This document shows positions 6,470 to 13,160 of a DNA stretch of 13,160 nucleotides, in pieces (the stretch's first letter is position 1; each line of letters starts with the position of its first letter). The stretch is taken from positions 1 through 13,160 of the forward strand of contig JAHZHS010000035.1 of assembly GCA_019420135.1 (NCBI GenBank). The letters are read 5' to 3'. A program made the translations under genes and the position numbers. Source of the stretch: Oscillospiraceae bacterium. Its GTDB lineage: Bacteria; Bacillota; Clostridia; Oscillospirales; Ruminococcaceae. The notes under the pieces are model-generated. The model saw only the letters and a program-made list of their open reading frames with translations. It was not told the origin of the DNA and searched no databases.

Positions 6470-7681
6470 TCATGTTCGCCGCAGGCCCCGGGGATCGTCC
6501 CGGTACTGCTGCGGGGTGCAGTGTTCGTACCTTTTAAAGACCTGGGTGAAATAACTCTGGGTGGGATAGTTGAGGATGGCCGTGATCTGGGTCAGCGTGT
6601 AGTCGGTGCGTTCCAGCAGGTATTTGGCCTCCCGCAGCTTTTCCCGGTGGATGTATTCCGGGATGCCCATGCCCAGCTCGGCCTTGAACTTGAGAGAGAG
6701 ACTGCGGGTGCACAGCCCGCAATGGCGGGCCAGATCGTCCAGCCGCAGTTCCTCGTGCAGATGTTCCGAGATATAGTCCACACAGACCCGTACCGGCGGG
6801 CTCTGGATGGCTTGCTGGCGGGCTTCCTCCACCCGGGCGCAGAAATCCAGCGCCATGGTATAGGTCAGCTGTTCCAGGGCCGGGATCTCCGACTGCACGT
6901 CGGCCCGCTGGCAGTAGATATCGCTGAGGCTGAAAGCCACCTCATCGGACAGACCGCCCCGGATGGCCGCCCGGGAGATCAGGGTGGCAAAGCTGACGAA
7001 AGAGTATTTGAGCTGCTGCAGCGGATTGGCGCTCATGATACCGACCTTGCCCTGAGACGGGGCCAGCATGCGGCGGTTGAGCTTTTCCGAATCGCCTGCT
7101 TCGATGGCGGCGCAGACTTCAGTCTCGAAATCCACCGGGACATGAAATTCGGCTTCCTCCCGAAGAACGAACAGCACGCTGCCAAGATTCTGCTCCCCGT
7201 ACAGGGGGTGGATGGTGTTGTCTACAAACAGGATATCCTCGTCGGAAATTTCTGCACCGTGAGCCAGGGTGACCAGCAGCCGCAGGAAGGCCTTGAGCTG
7301 GTATAGATTTACCAGCGGCGCCTGCATCAGCAGGTCGCAGTAAGAATGGATCTGCTGCGGGTCAATGGTGGCCGCGATCATGTGCAGGATCTCCTCCCGC
7401 GTATGCTGGAACGGGCTGACCAGGCCCACCACACAATACTGATCCTCGGGGAGCTTTACAACCCCCACAAAATAGCCGGGCTCCACATAGGTGATAAGCG
7501 GGTGCTGTTCGTCCCGGTTTTGTAATTGAAAATCCACAAGGACAAACTTCATGCCCCGGATGTTGGGGGAACGGCTCAGGTCGGGAGGGAAGCTGCTCTG
7601 ATATTCCCCTTCGGCGGAAACAATGCACAGGGGGATACGGGTGATGGAAAAAAGCTGCTCACAGCTTTGCAGAAAACTCAC
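6470..7681 (-). CDS. AraC-family transcriptional regulator (probable activator of the locus)
   Basis: The protein has 403 residues. The C-terminal part, about 297-395, is a typical AraC/XylS double helix-turn-helix: LRLDDLARHCGLCTRSLSLKF for the first and YTLTQITAILNYPTQSYFTQVFKR for the second, here split at residues 361-384. The 295-residue N-terminal part is not a simple cupin and shares the look of other long Firmicute AraC sensors; its ligand is unknown. The start is a GTG at 7681 with GGGAGGGG seven bases upstream; there is no better ATG nearby. It is divergent from GH78 and convergent with the symporter. AraC proteins of this kind usually activate adjacent sugar genes on binding the sugar, and the repeated operator in the window is its likely target. 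That link is inferred, not shown. Confidence 0.92.
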   Translation of the reverse strand: MSFLQSCEQLFSITRIPLCIVSAEGEYQSSFPPDLSRSPNIRGMKFVLVDFQLQNRDEQHPLITYVEPGYFVGVVKLPEDQYCVVGLVSPFQHTREEILHMIAATIDPQQIHSYCDLLMQAPLVNLYQLKAFLRLLVTLAHGAEISDEDILFVDNTIHPLYGEQNLGSVLFVLREEAEFHVPVDFETEVCAAIEAGDSEKLNRRMLAPSQGKVGIMSANPLQQLKYSFVSFATLISRAAIRGGLSDEVAFSLSDIYCQRADVQSEIPALEQLTYTMALDFCARVEEARQQAIQSPPVRVCVDYISEHLHEELRLDDLARHCGLCTRSLSLKFKAELGMGIPEYIHREKLREAKYLLERTDYTLTQITAILNYPTQSYFTQVFKRYEHCTPQQYRDDPRGLRRT

Positions 7682-7717
7682 GGCGGTGCCCCTCCCGATG
7701 TTTTTCTTCAGCTTATC

Positions 7718-7746
7718 ATAATATGAATACAGAAATCAAGATAACG
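7718..7746 (-). promoter_or_regulatory. Possible promoter of the AraC gene
   Basis: On the minus strand, TATTAT (7718-7723) is preceded, after 17 bases, by a poor -35 box, CGTTAT (7741-7746). The -35 region lies inside the shared operator at 7729-7754, so a protein bound there could both repress this promoter and activate GH78. A small palindrome, TCATA-A-TATGA, at 7716-7726 covers the -10 box. Other -10 choices in this AT-rich stretch are possible. Confidence 0.35.
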
Positions 7747-7754
7747 ATATACGC
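7729..7754 (+). promoter_or_regulatory. Shared operator, copy 3 (GH78-GH3 promoter)
   Basis: The site holds ACAGAAATC (7729-7737), eight bases, then GATATACGC (7746-7754), 26 bases from the extended -10 box. It resembles copy 1 most in the GATATACGC half and copy 2 most in the ACAG-AATC half. It lies between the divergent AraC and GH78 genes, the normal location for an AraC-type operator. Confidence 0.62.
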
Positions 7755-7768
7755 AGCGGCGGCGTTTT

Positions 7769-7777
7769 TGCTACAAT
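7769..7777 (+). promoter_or_regulatory. Predicted extended -10 promoter of the GH78-GH3 operon
   Basis: TGC-TACAAT is a good extended -10 box without a -35 hexamer (the expected place reads ATACGC). Transcription would start near 7784, giving a leader of about 45 bases that carries AAAGGAGAG before the ATG at 7829. Confidence 0.6.
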
Positions 7778-7828
7778 GAGACCAGAATGAAAGGTGCAAG
7801 GCTGCCTTGCCGGTAAAGGAGAGAAATC

Positions 7829-10585
7829 ATGCTGAAACTCTATGACCTGACCATCGAATATAAGCACGCCCCCCTGGGCCTGGACGAGGTGCAGCCCCGC
7901 TTCAGCTGGAAGCTGGACAGCGACGGACACAACGTGATCCAGACCGCCCGGCAGATCATCCTGCAAACCGGCGGCCGCCCGGTGTGGGATTCCGGCCGGG
8001 TGGAAACCGACCAGAGCATCCTGGCCGAGTATCTGGGCCCCACCCTGCTGCCCCGCACCGCCTACGAATGGACAGTGACGGTCTGGGACAACTGCGGCGG
8101 GACGGCTTCGGCCTCGGCAGCCTTCGAGACGGGCCTTTTGCGCGGTGCCGATTTTGAGGGCAAGGCGGCCTGGATCACCCACGACCTGCCGTCTGAGGAG
8201 ACCGCCTGTCCCGTGTACACCAAAACCTTTGCGGTCACCGGCCCGGTGGTCAAGGCCCGGCTGTACGCCACGGCGCTGGGTATGTACGAGGCCGAACTCA
8301 ACGGCCGGCCTGTCAGCGACACCTACTTTGCCCCCGGCTGGACCAACTACCATAAACGCCTGCAATACCAGACCTATGCTCTGGACGTACCCGAAGGAGA
8401 AAACACCCTGACCATCACGGTGGGCAACGGCTGGTACAAAGGTGCCCTGGGCTTCACCCCGGTGCCCGACAACTACGGCGACCGCACGGCGCTGCTGGCG
8501 GCAGTCTGCCTGACCTACGCCGACGGCCGGGAAGAATGGATCGGCACCGGCACCGACTGGCAGGTGACCGCCGGGGCCATCCGCGCCTCCGAAATTTACA
8601 ACGGTGAGGTACAGGACTTCACCCGCGCCCCCGAAGCCCCCCGCCCGGCCGTGGCCTTCGACTGCGGTTTCGACACGCTGGTGGGCCAGGAAAACGAGCC
8701 GGTGCGCTGTTTGCAGCGGCTGGACCCGGTGCGGGAGTTCACTACCCCGGCGGGGGAGCATGTGTTCGACTTCGGCCAGAACCTGACCGGCTGGGTGGAG
8801 ACCGAGATCGAGGCCGCCCCCGGCCAGACGCTGGTGCTGCACCACGCCGAATCCCTGGACGAAAAGGGCAATTTCTACACCGGCAACCTGAGCTTTGCCA
8901 AAGCCACCGACAGCTGGACGCTGGCGGGCGGCCGTGCCGTGGTACGGCCCCACTTTACCTGGCACGGGTTCCGTTACCTGTGGGTGGAGGGCCTGCGGGA
9001 AGGCCAGACGGCCCGGTTCACGGCCTGTCACCTGTCCACCGACCTGGCCCGGACCGGCAGCTTCCACTGCTCCGACAAGCGGGTGGACCGGCTGCAGCAG
9101 AACATCCAGTGGAGCCAGCGGGACAACTTTCTGGATATTCCCACCGACTGCCCGCAGCGCAGCGAGCGCCTGGGATGGACCGGCGACGTGACGGCGTTCT
9201 GCGCCACGGCGGCCTTCAATGAGAACATCATGCCCTTTATGGCCAAGTGGCTGCGGGACCTGGCCAGTGAACAGACCCCCGAGATCGGTATGCCCCAGGT
9301 GGTGCCCAACATTCTGGGCGGCAACCAGGACGGTGCGGCGTTCTGGGGGGATGTGGCCACTGTGCTGCCCTGGACCCTCTACCGCGCCTACGGTGATAAA
9401 CGGCTGCTGACGGTACAGTACCCCAGCATGGTGCAGTGGGTGCAGTTCATCGAGACCCGCTGCGGCGGGACCGGCCTGTGGCAGAAAGGGTTCCAGTACG
9501 GCGACTGGCTGGGGCTGGACACCGAACAGAACGGCCTGGCCGACGAGCGCAAAGGCGCTACCGACGACTACTTTGCCGCCAACGTCTGCTTTGCATGGAG
9601 CCTGCAGATTCTGGCCGACACTGCCAAGGTGCTGGGCAAGACCGAGGACGAGCGCCGCTGGCGGCTGCGCCGGGATGCTCTGATCAAGGCCTTCCGCGAG
9701 GAATATGTGACTTCCACCGGCCGCCTGGTCAGTGAGACCCAGACCGCCCTGGTGCTGGCACTACATTTCGGTATGGTGCCTGAAGCGCACCGCGAGCGGC
9801 TGGTCAACATGCTGGTGAATAACATCGAGGCGCACAAGACCCATCTGACCACCGGCTTCATCGGTACCCCCTTTGCCTGCCTGGCCCTGTCCGACTGCGG
9901 CTGCCACGACGTGGCGGGCAAACTGCTGCTGCAGGAGGATTCCCCCAGCTGGCTGTATGAGGTCAGGATGGGCGCCACCACCATCTGGGAGCGGTGGAAC
10001 TCCATTCTGCCGGACGGCAGCTTCAACCCTGCCAACATGAACAGCCTGAACCACTATGCCTACGGTTCCATCGGCAACTGGCTGTACACCCGGCTGTGCG
10101 GGCTGCAGATCGTGGAACCGGGCTACAAGGTGTTCTCCGTCAGACCGCAGTTCGTCAAGGGAATCACCTGGACCGAACTGGAATATGAGAGCGTCTACGG
10201 CAAGATTGCCCTGTCCTGGCGGTGCGAAGGCGGCAGGATTACGGTGGACCTGACGGTGCCCGCCAACACCACCGCCCTGCTGACCCTGCCCGAGCAAGCC
10301 GAAACACTGACTCTGGGCAGCGGGCAATACCACTACGAGTACGCCACCGATACCCGCCTGGAACAGGACCGCTACACCATGGAGACTCCGCTGCACACCG
10401 TGCTGGAGCACCCGGCTGCCCGGTCGGTGCTGGCACAATATGCACCGGAAATGCTCGATAATCCCATGCTGGAATACGTGATCAACGAGCCGATCAGCGC
10501 CTTGCTGGCCTACAGCCCCAACGCAAAGCCCCTGTTTGAGGGCGTCCTGCTGGCCATGAACCACGCGGAAAAGGAGAATGGATGA
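7829..10585 (+). CDS. GH78 alpha-L-rhamnosidase, cytoplasmic
   Basis: The protein has 918 residues and no signal peptide, so it acts inside the cell. The N-terminal 400 residues are beta-rich domains, including the family's opening (LGLDEVQPRFSWKL) and the ligand-binding-like module near 125-270. The (alpha/alpha)6 barrel follows. It contains DCPQRSERLGWTGD at 440-453, whose Asp440, Glu446 and Asp453 match the spacing of the known GH78 acid and substrate-binding residues. Glu721 in TTIWERW is the expected general base. A beta domain to about 840 and a short helical tail (845-918) end it. It should hydrolyse terminal alpha-L-rhamnose from glycosides such as rutinosides or neohesperidosides. 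The ATG has AAAGGAGAG upstream. The stop codon overlaps the GH3 start, so translation is probably coupled. Confidence 0.93.
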   Translation: MLKLYDLTIEYKHAPLGLDEVQPRFSWKLDSDGHNVIQTARQIILQTGGRPVWDSGRVETDQSILAEYLGPTLLPRTAYEWTVTVWDNCGGTASASAAFETGLLRGADFEGKAAWITHDLPSEETACPVYTKTFAVTGPVVKARLYATALGMYEAELNGRPVSDTYFAPGWTNYHKRLQYQTYALDVPEGENTLTITVGNGWYKGALGFTPVPDNYGDRTALLAAVCLTYADGREEWIGTGTDWQVTAGAIRASEIYNGEVQDFTRAPEAPRPAVAFDCGFDTLVGQENEPVRCLQRLDPVREFTTPAGEHVFDFGQNLTGWVETEIEAAPGQTLVLHHAESLDEKGNFYTGNLSFAKATDSWTLAGGRAVVRPHFTWHGFRYLWVEGLREGQTARFTACHLSTDLARTGSFHCSDKRVDRLQQNIQWSQRDNFLDIPTDCPQRSERLGWTGDVTAFCATAAFNENIMPFMAKWLRDLASEQTPEIGMPQVVPNILGGNQDGAAFWGDVATVLPWTLYRAYGDKRLLTVQYPSMVQWVQFIETRCGGTGLWQKGFQYGDWLGLDTEQNGLADERKGATDDYFAANVCFAWSLQILADTAKVLGKTEDERRWRLRRDALIKAFREEYVTSTGRLVSETQTALVLALHFGMVPEAHRERLVNMLVNNIEAHKTHLTTGFIGTPFACLALSDCGCHDVAGKLLLQEDSPSWLYEVRMGATTIWERWNSILPDGSFNPANMNSLNHYAYGSIGNWLYTRLCGLQIVEPGYKVFSVRPQFVKGITWTELEYESVYGKIALSWRCEGGRITVDLTVPANTTALLTLPEQAETLTLGSGQYHYEYATDTRLEQDRYTMETPLHTVLEHPAARSVLAQYAPEMLDNPMLEYVINEPISALLAYSPNAKPLFEGVLLAMNHAEKENG

Positions 10586-12936
10586 TGGACAAGCGCATTG
10601 CAGACATCCTGCAAAAAATGTCCCTGAAAGACAAGATCGCCCTGTGCAACGGTGCGGATTTCTGGCACAGCAAAGCCATGGAGGCCTACGGCATCCCCGC
10701 CGTGACCATGAGCGATGGTCCCCACGGTGTGCGCTGCCAGAAGAACGCGGGCGATATGCTGGGCGTCAATGAGTCAGAGCCCGCCACCTGCTTTCCCACG
10801 GCGGTGGCATCCGGCGCCGGTTGGGACCCCGCATTGCTGGAAGCCGAAGGCCGGGCCATCGGCGAGGAGGGTCTTGCCTACGGCGTGGACGTGGTGCTGG
10901 GCCCCGGCGTCAACATCAAGCGCAACCCGCTGTGCGGGCGCAACTTTGAATATTTCTCCGAGGATCCATTCCTGGCGGGCGCCATGGGCACAGCCTGGGT
11001 ACGGGGCGCTCAACGCGCCGGGGCAGGCACCAGTCTGAAGCACTTTGCCGCCAACAACCAGGAATACAAGCGCTTCAACGGCAACAGCCAGGTGGACGAG
11101 CGTACGATGCGGGAGCTCTACCTGCCCGCTTTTGAGGCGGTGGTCAAACAGGCACAGCCCGAGACCGTCATGTGCAGCTATCCCCGCGTCAACGGCGTGC
11201 ATGCCAGCGACAACCAGTGGCTGCTCACCGATGTACTGCGCAAGGATTGGGGCTTTGCGGGCCTGGTAGTCACCGACTGGGGCGCCCTGTGCGACCGGGT
11301 GGCTGCCATGCGTGCCGGATGCGACTTGTCCATGCCCGGCGGCAGTGATTACATGGAGGCTTGGGTGGCCGAGGCGGTGCAGAACGGCAGCCTGCCCGAA
11401 AGCGCGGTAGATGCCTGCGCGGCCCGGGTCATTGCCCTGGCCCTGCGGGGCGAGACCCGTCCCAAAGGCAAGTCGTTTGACCGGGAGGCCCATCACGCCC
11501 TGGCCCGCACCATTGCCGAAAACGGTGCGGTTCTGCTGAAAAACCAGGATAACATCCTGCCGGTCGGCAAACAGGACATCGCCCTCATCGGCGAGATGGC
11601 CCGCACCATGCGCTACCAGGGCGCCGGATCCAGCCATATCAATCCCACAAGACTCACCACCCTGTGCGACGCCCTGCCCGACGTGCCCTTCACCGCCGGG
11701 TGCGACGACAAAGGCGACGTGACCGAGGAGAGTCTGGCCCGGGCGGCGGCCGCTGCCCGGGCGGCCAGAGTGGCCGTGGTCTGTGCGGGCCTGCCCGATG
11801 CCTACGAGTCGGAGGGCTTTGACCGGGAGACGATGTCCATGCCCGAAGGGCATATCCGCCTGATCGAGACGGTGGCCGCCGCCAACCCCAACACAGTGGT
11901 GGTGCTGTTCTGCGGCAGCGCAGTGGAGACCCCGTGGATCGACAAGGTCAAAGCCGTGCTCTATATGGGCCTGCCCGGGCAGGCGGGGGGTGAAGCCGCC
12001 GCCGGCCTGCTCACCGGCAAGGTAAATCCCAGCGGGAAGCTCACCGAGACCTGGCCCATGGCATACGGCGATGTGCCCAGCCGGGAGACGTTCGGCCAAA
12101 AGACCACCCACTACAAGGAAGGACTTTACGTCGGCTACCGCTACTACGACAAGGCCGGTGTGCCGGTTCGGTTCGCCTTCGGCCACGGGCTGAGCTATAC
12201 CAAATTCAGCTATTCCGACCTGAAGATCGACGGCCGCCGGGTAAGCGTCACGGTGGAAAACACCGGCGCCCGGGCGGGGGCCGAGGTGGTACAGCTCTAC
12301 CTTGCGCCGCCTCAGGACGGGCTTTACCGCCCGCGCAAAGAGCTGAAAGGCTTTGCCAAGGTAAAGCTGGCTCCCGGAGAGCGCAAAACCGTGACCTTTA
12401 CGCTGGACGACCGCAGCTTCGCGGTGTGGGCCAACGGCTGGAAAGTGCCTGCGGGTACCTATGGGGTACTGGTAGGTTCTGCCGCCGATGACATCCGCCT
12501 GGAAGGTACGCTGGCGGTGGAGGGTGAGTCCCTGCCCGCCCCGGCCTGGCAGGCAGGCAGCTGGTACGAGACCCTGAAGGGCCTGCCCACCGACGCCGAA
12601 TTTGAGGCGCTGTACGGCGGTCCCCTGCAGACCGACCCACCCATCAAGAAGGGCAACTTCACCATGGAACACTCCACCATGGAGATGAAGGACCACTCCT
12701 TCGTGATGATGCAGATGTTCAAGGGCACCGAGGCCACCATTGCGAAGGGATTCGGCGGCAAGGCGGATTACAATAACCCCACCTTCAAGATGATGGTCAT
12801 GTCAGGCGCCGACGCGCCGCTGCGGGCCATGGTGCTTTCCAGCGGCGGAGCCTTCCCGGCCAAGATGGCCGAGGGCCTGCTGGCCACCGCCAACGGCCAC
12901 CCGGTGGAAGGGATCAAAAAGATGGTCATGAAATAA
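10582..12936 (+). CDS. GH3 beta-glycosidase (probable beta-glucosidase), cytoplasmic
   Basis: The protein has 784 residues and no signal peptide. Residues 1-300 form the TIM barrel, with GRNFEYFSEDP at 119-129, KH at 153-154 and TDW at 231-233; Asp232 is the nucleophile. The alpha/beta sandwich follows, with ESEGFDR at 409-415, where Glu411 is the likely acid/base. A fibronectin-III-like domain spans about 550-640, and an extra Met-rich tail spans 690-784. The family cleaves beta-glucosides and sometimes beta-xylosides; the exact sugar cannot be read here. The ATG at 10582 overlaps the GH78 stop by four bases. A second ATG at 10585 sits eight bases from AAGGAG and is an equally good start. 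Co-expression with GH78 fits stepwise removal of rhamnose and then glucose from a disaccharide glycoside. Confidence 0.93.
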   Translation: MMDKRIADILQKMSLKDKIALCNGADFWHSKAMEAYGIPAVTMSDGPHGVRCQKNAGDMLGVNESEPATCFPTAVASGAGWDPALLEAEGRAIGEEGLAYGVDVVLGPGVNIKRNPLCGRNFEYFSEDPFLAGAMGTAWVRGAQRAGAGTSLKHFAANNQEYKRFNGNSQVDERTMRELYLPAFEAVVKQAQPETVMCSYPRVNGVHASDNQWLLTDVLRKDWGFAGLVVTDWGALCDRVAAMRAGCDLSMPGGSDYMEAWVAEAVQNGSLPESAVDACAARVIALALRGETRPKGKSFDREAHHALARTIAENGAVLLKNQDNILPVGKQDIALIGEMARTMRYQGAGSSHINPTRLTTLCDALPDVPFTAGCDDKGDVTEESLARAAAAARAARVAVVCAGLPDAYESEGFDRETMSMPEGHIRLIETVAAANPNTVVVLFCGSAVETPWIDKVKAVLYMGLPGQAGGEAAAGLLTGKVNPSGKLTETWPMAYGDVPSRETFGQKTTHYKEGLYVGYRYYDKAGVPVRFAFGHGLSYTKFSYSDLKIDGRRVSVTVENTGARAGAEVVQLYLAPPQDGLYRPRKELKGFAKVKLAPGERKTVTFTLDDRSFAVWANGWKVPAGTYGVLVGSAADDIRLEGTLAVEGESLPAPAWQAGSWYETLKGLPTDAEFEALYGGPLQTDPPIKKGNFTMEHSTMEMKDHSFVMMQMFKGTEATIAKGFGGKADYNNPTFKMMVMSGADAPLRAMVLSSGGAFPAKMAEGLLATANGHPVEGIKKMVMK

Positions 12937-13160
12937 CACTTTCCCGTTTTTTCGGAAAATTCCGGATTTCAAAAGTTTTTCCCGATGAGCTGAACCCCAT
13001 CCCGCCGAGACGCCAACGGAATACAATAAGATTATACTGCCAAGAACCTTGGGATCCTGGCAGATACGGAAAACCGGATTTGAGCCAGCTGTCGAAGCTG
13101 CGCTGGTGGGCGAGGGTGGGCGCCCCAGAACAGAGCACGGCCAGCGCCCCTTGGAGCTGC
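12937..13160. other. Intergenic end region, no supported gene
   Basis: No frame here has a plausible start and product. An imperfect hairpin, CTGCCA to TGGCAG with two mismatches, lies at 13037-13063 but has no T tract on either strand. A perfect TATAAT occurs on the minus strand at 13031-13036 without a usable -35 box. I see no convincing terminator for the GH78-GH3 operon before the window ends. The last 90 bases are GC-rich and could be the edge of an intergenic repeat. Confidence 0.4.

Noticed and set aside
7736..9067. A 443-codon minus-strand open frame opposite GH78
   Set aside because: No recognisable domain; the opposite strand contains a full GH78 with catalytic motifs, and this frame begins inside it.
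10774..12696. A 640-codon minus-strand open frame opposite GH3
   Set aside because: Antisense shadow of an intact GH3 gene, with low-complexity composition and no start context.
12941..12972. CCG-TTTTTT-CGG and CGGA-AAAT-TCCG as a terminator
   Set aside because: Stems of only three to four pairs. The following T run is ten bases away and not adjacent to the stem.
13037..13063. Imperfect hairpin as terminator of the GH78-GH3 operon
   Set aside because: Two mismatches in the stem and no T run after it on either strand. It also lies 100 bases past the stop codon.
12926..13138. A 70-codon minus-strand open frame near the right edge
   Set aside because: No ribosome site or familiar motif, and it overlaps the end of the GH3 gene. 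More likely chance or part of an intergenic repeat.

Overview
The window looks like an accessory carbohydrate and xenobiotic locus from a GC-rich, anaerobic gut Firmicute. Oscillospiraceae/Ruminococcaceae of the Faecalibacterium/Gemmiger/Subdoligranulum sort are my best guess. The clues are strong AGGAGG-type ribosome binding sites, GC-rich coding with AT-rich promoters, a GPH sugar symporter, cytoplasmic GH78 and GH3 enzymes, and an oxygen-sensitive type of Fe-S ene-reductase. I could not run a taxonomic search.

Layout. Positions 1-765 (minus) hold a short operon: a TetR-type repressor followed by the first 52 codons of an FAD-dependent, phytoene-desaturase-like oxidoreductase that runs off the left edge. 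A terminator (887-916) and a structured GC-rich spacer separate it from a large minus-strand gene (1205-4678). That gene encodes a 1157-residue fusion: an Old-Yellow-Enzyme-type ene-reductase with a [4Fe-4S] and FAD/NAD module, an extended short-chain dehydrogenase, and a Cys/His zinc-finger-like tail. A divergent promoter region (4679-4989) leads rightward to a GPH-family cation:glycoside symporter (4990-6393). An AraC-family regulator follows on the minus strand (6470-7681). It diverges from a two-gene operon with overlapping start and stop codons: a GH78 alpha-L-rhamnosidase (7829-10585) and a GH3 beta-glycosidase (10582-12936). The last 224 bases hold no gene I can support.

How the parts may work together. 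The symporter would import a small rhamnose-containing glycoside. GH78 would remove the terminal rhamnose and GH3 the inner beta-linked sugar. The fusion enzyme is a good candidate to reduce a freed enone-type aglycone, first the C=C bond and then the C=O bond. This is an inference from gene content. It is supported by one signal in the DNA: the promoters of the fusion gene, the symporter and the GH78-GH3 operon all carry AATC, eight bases, then GATATA, placed 25-26 bases upstream of a TGn extended -10 box. The AraC protein encoded between them is the obvious candidate to bind it. The best candidate for an undescribed system is therefore a single regulon joining glycoside import, deglycosylation and aglycone reduction. 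I see no IS elements, CRISPR arrays, tRNA or rRNA genes.
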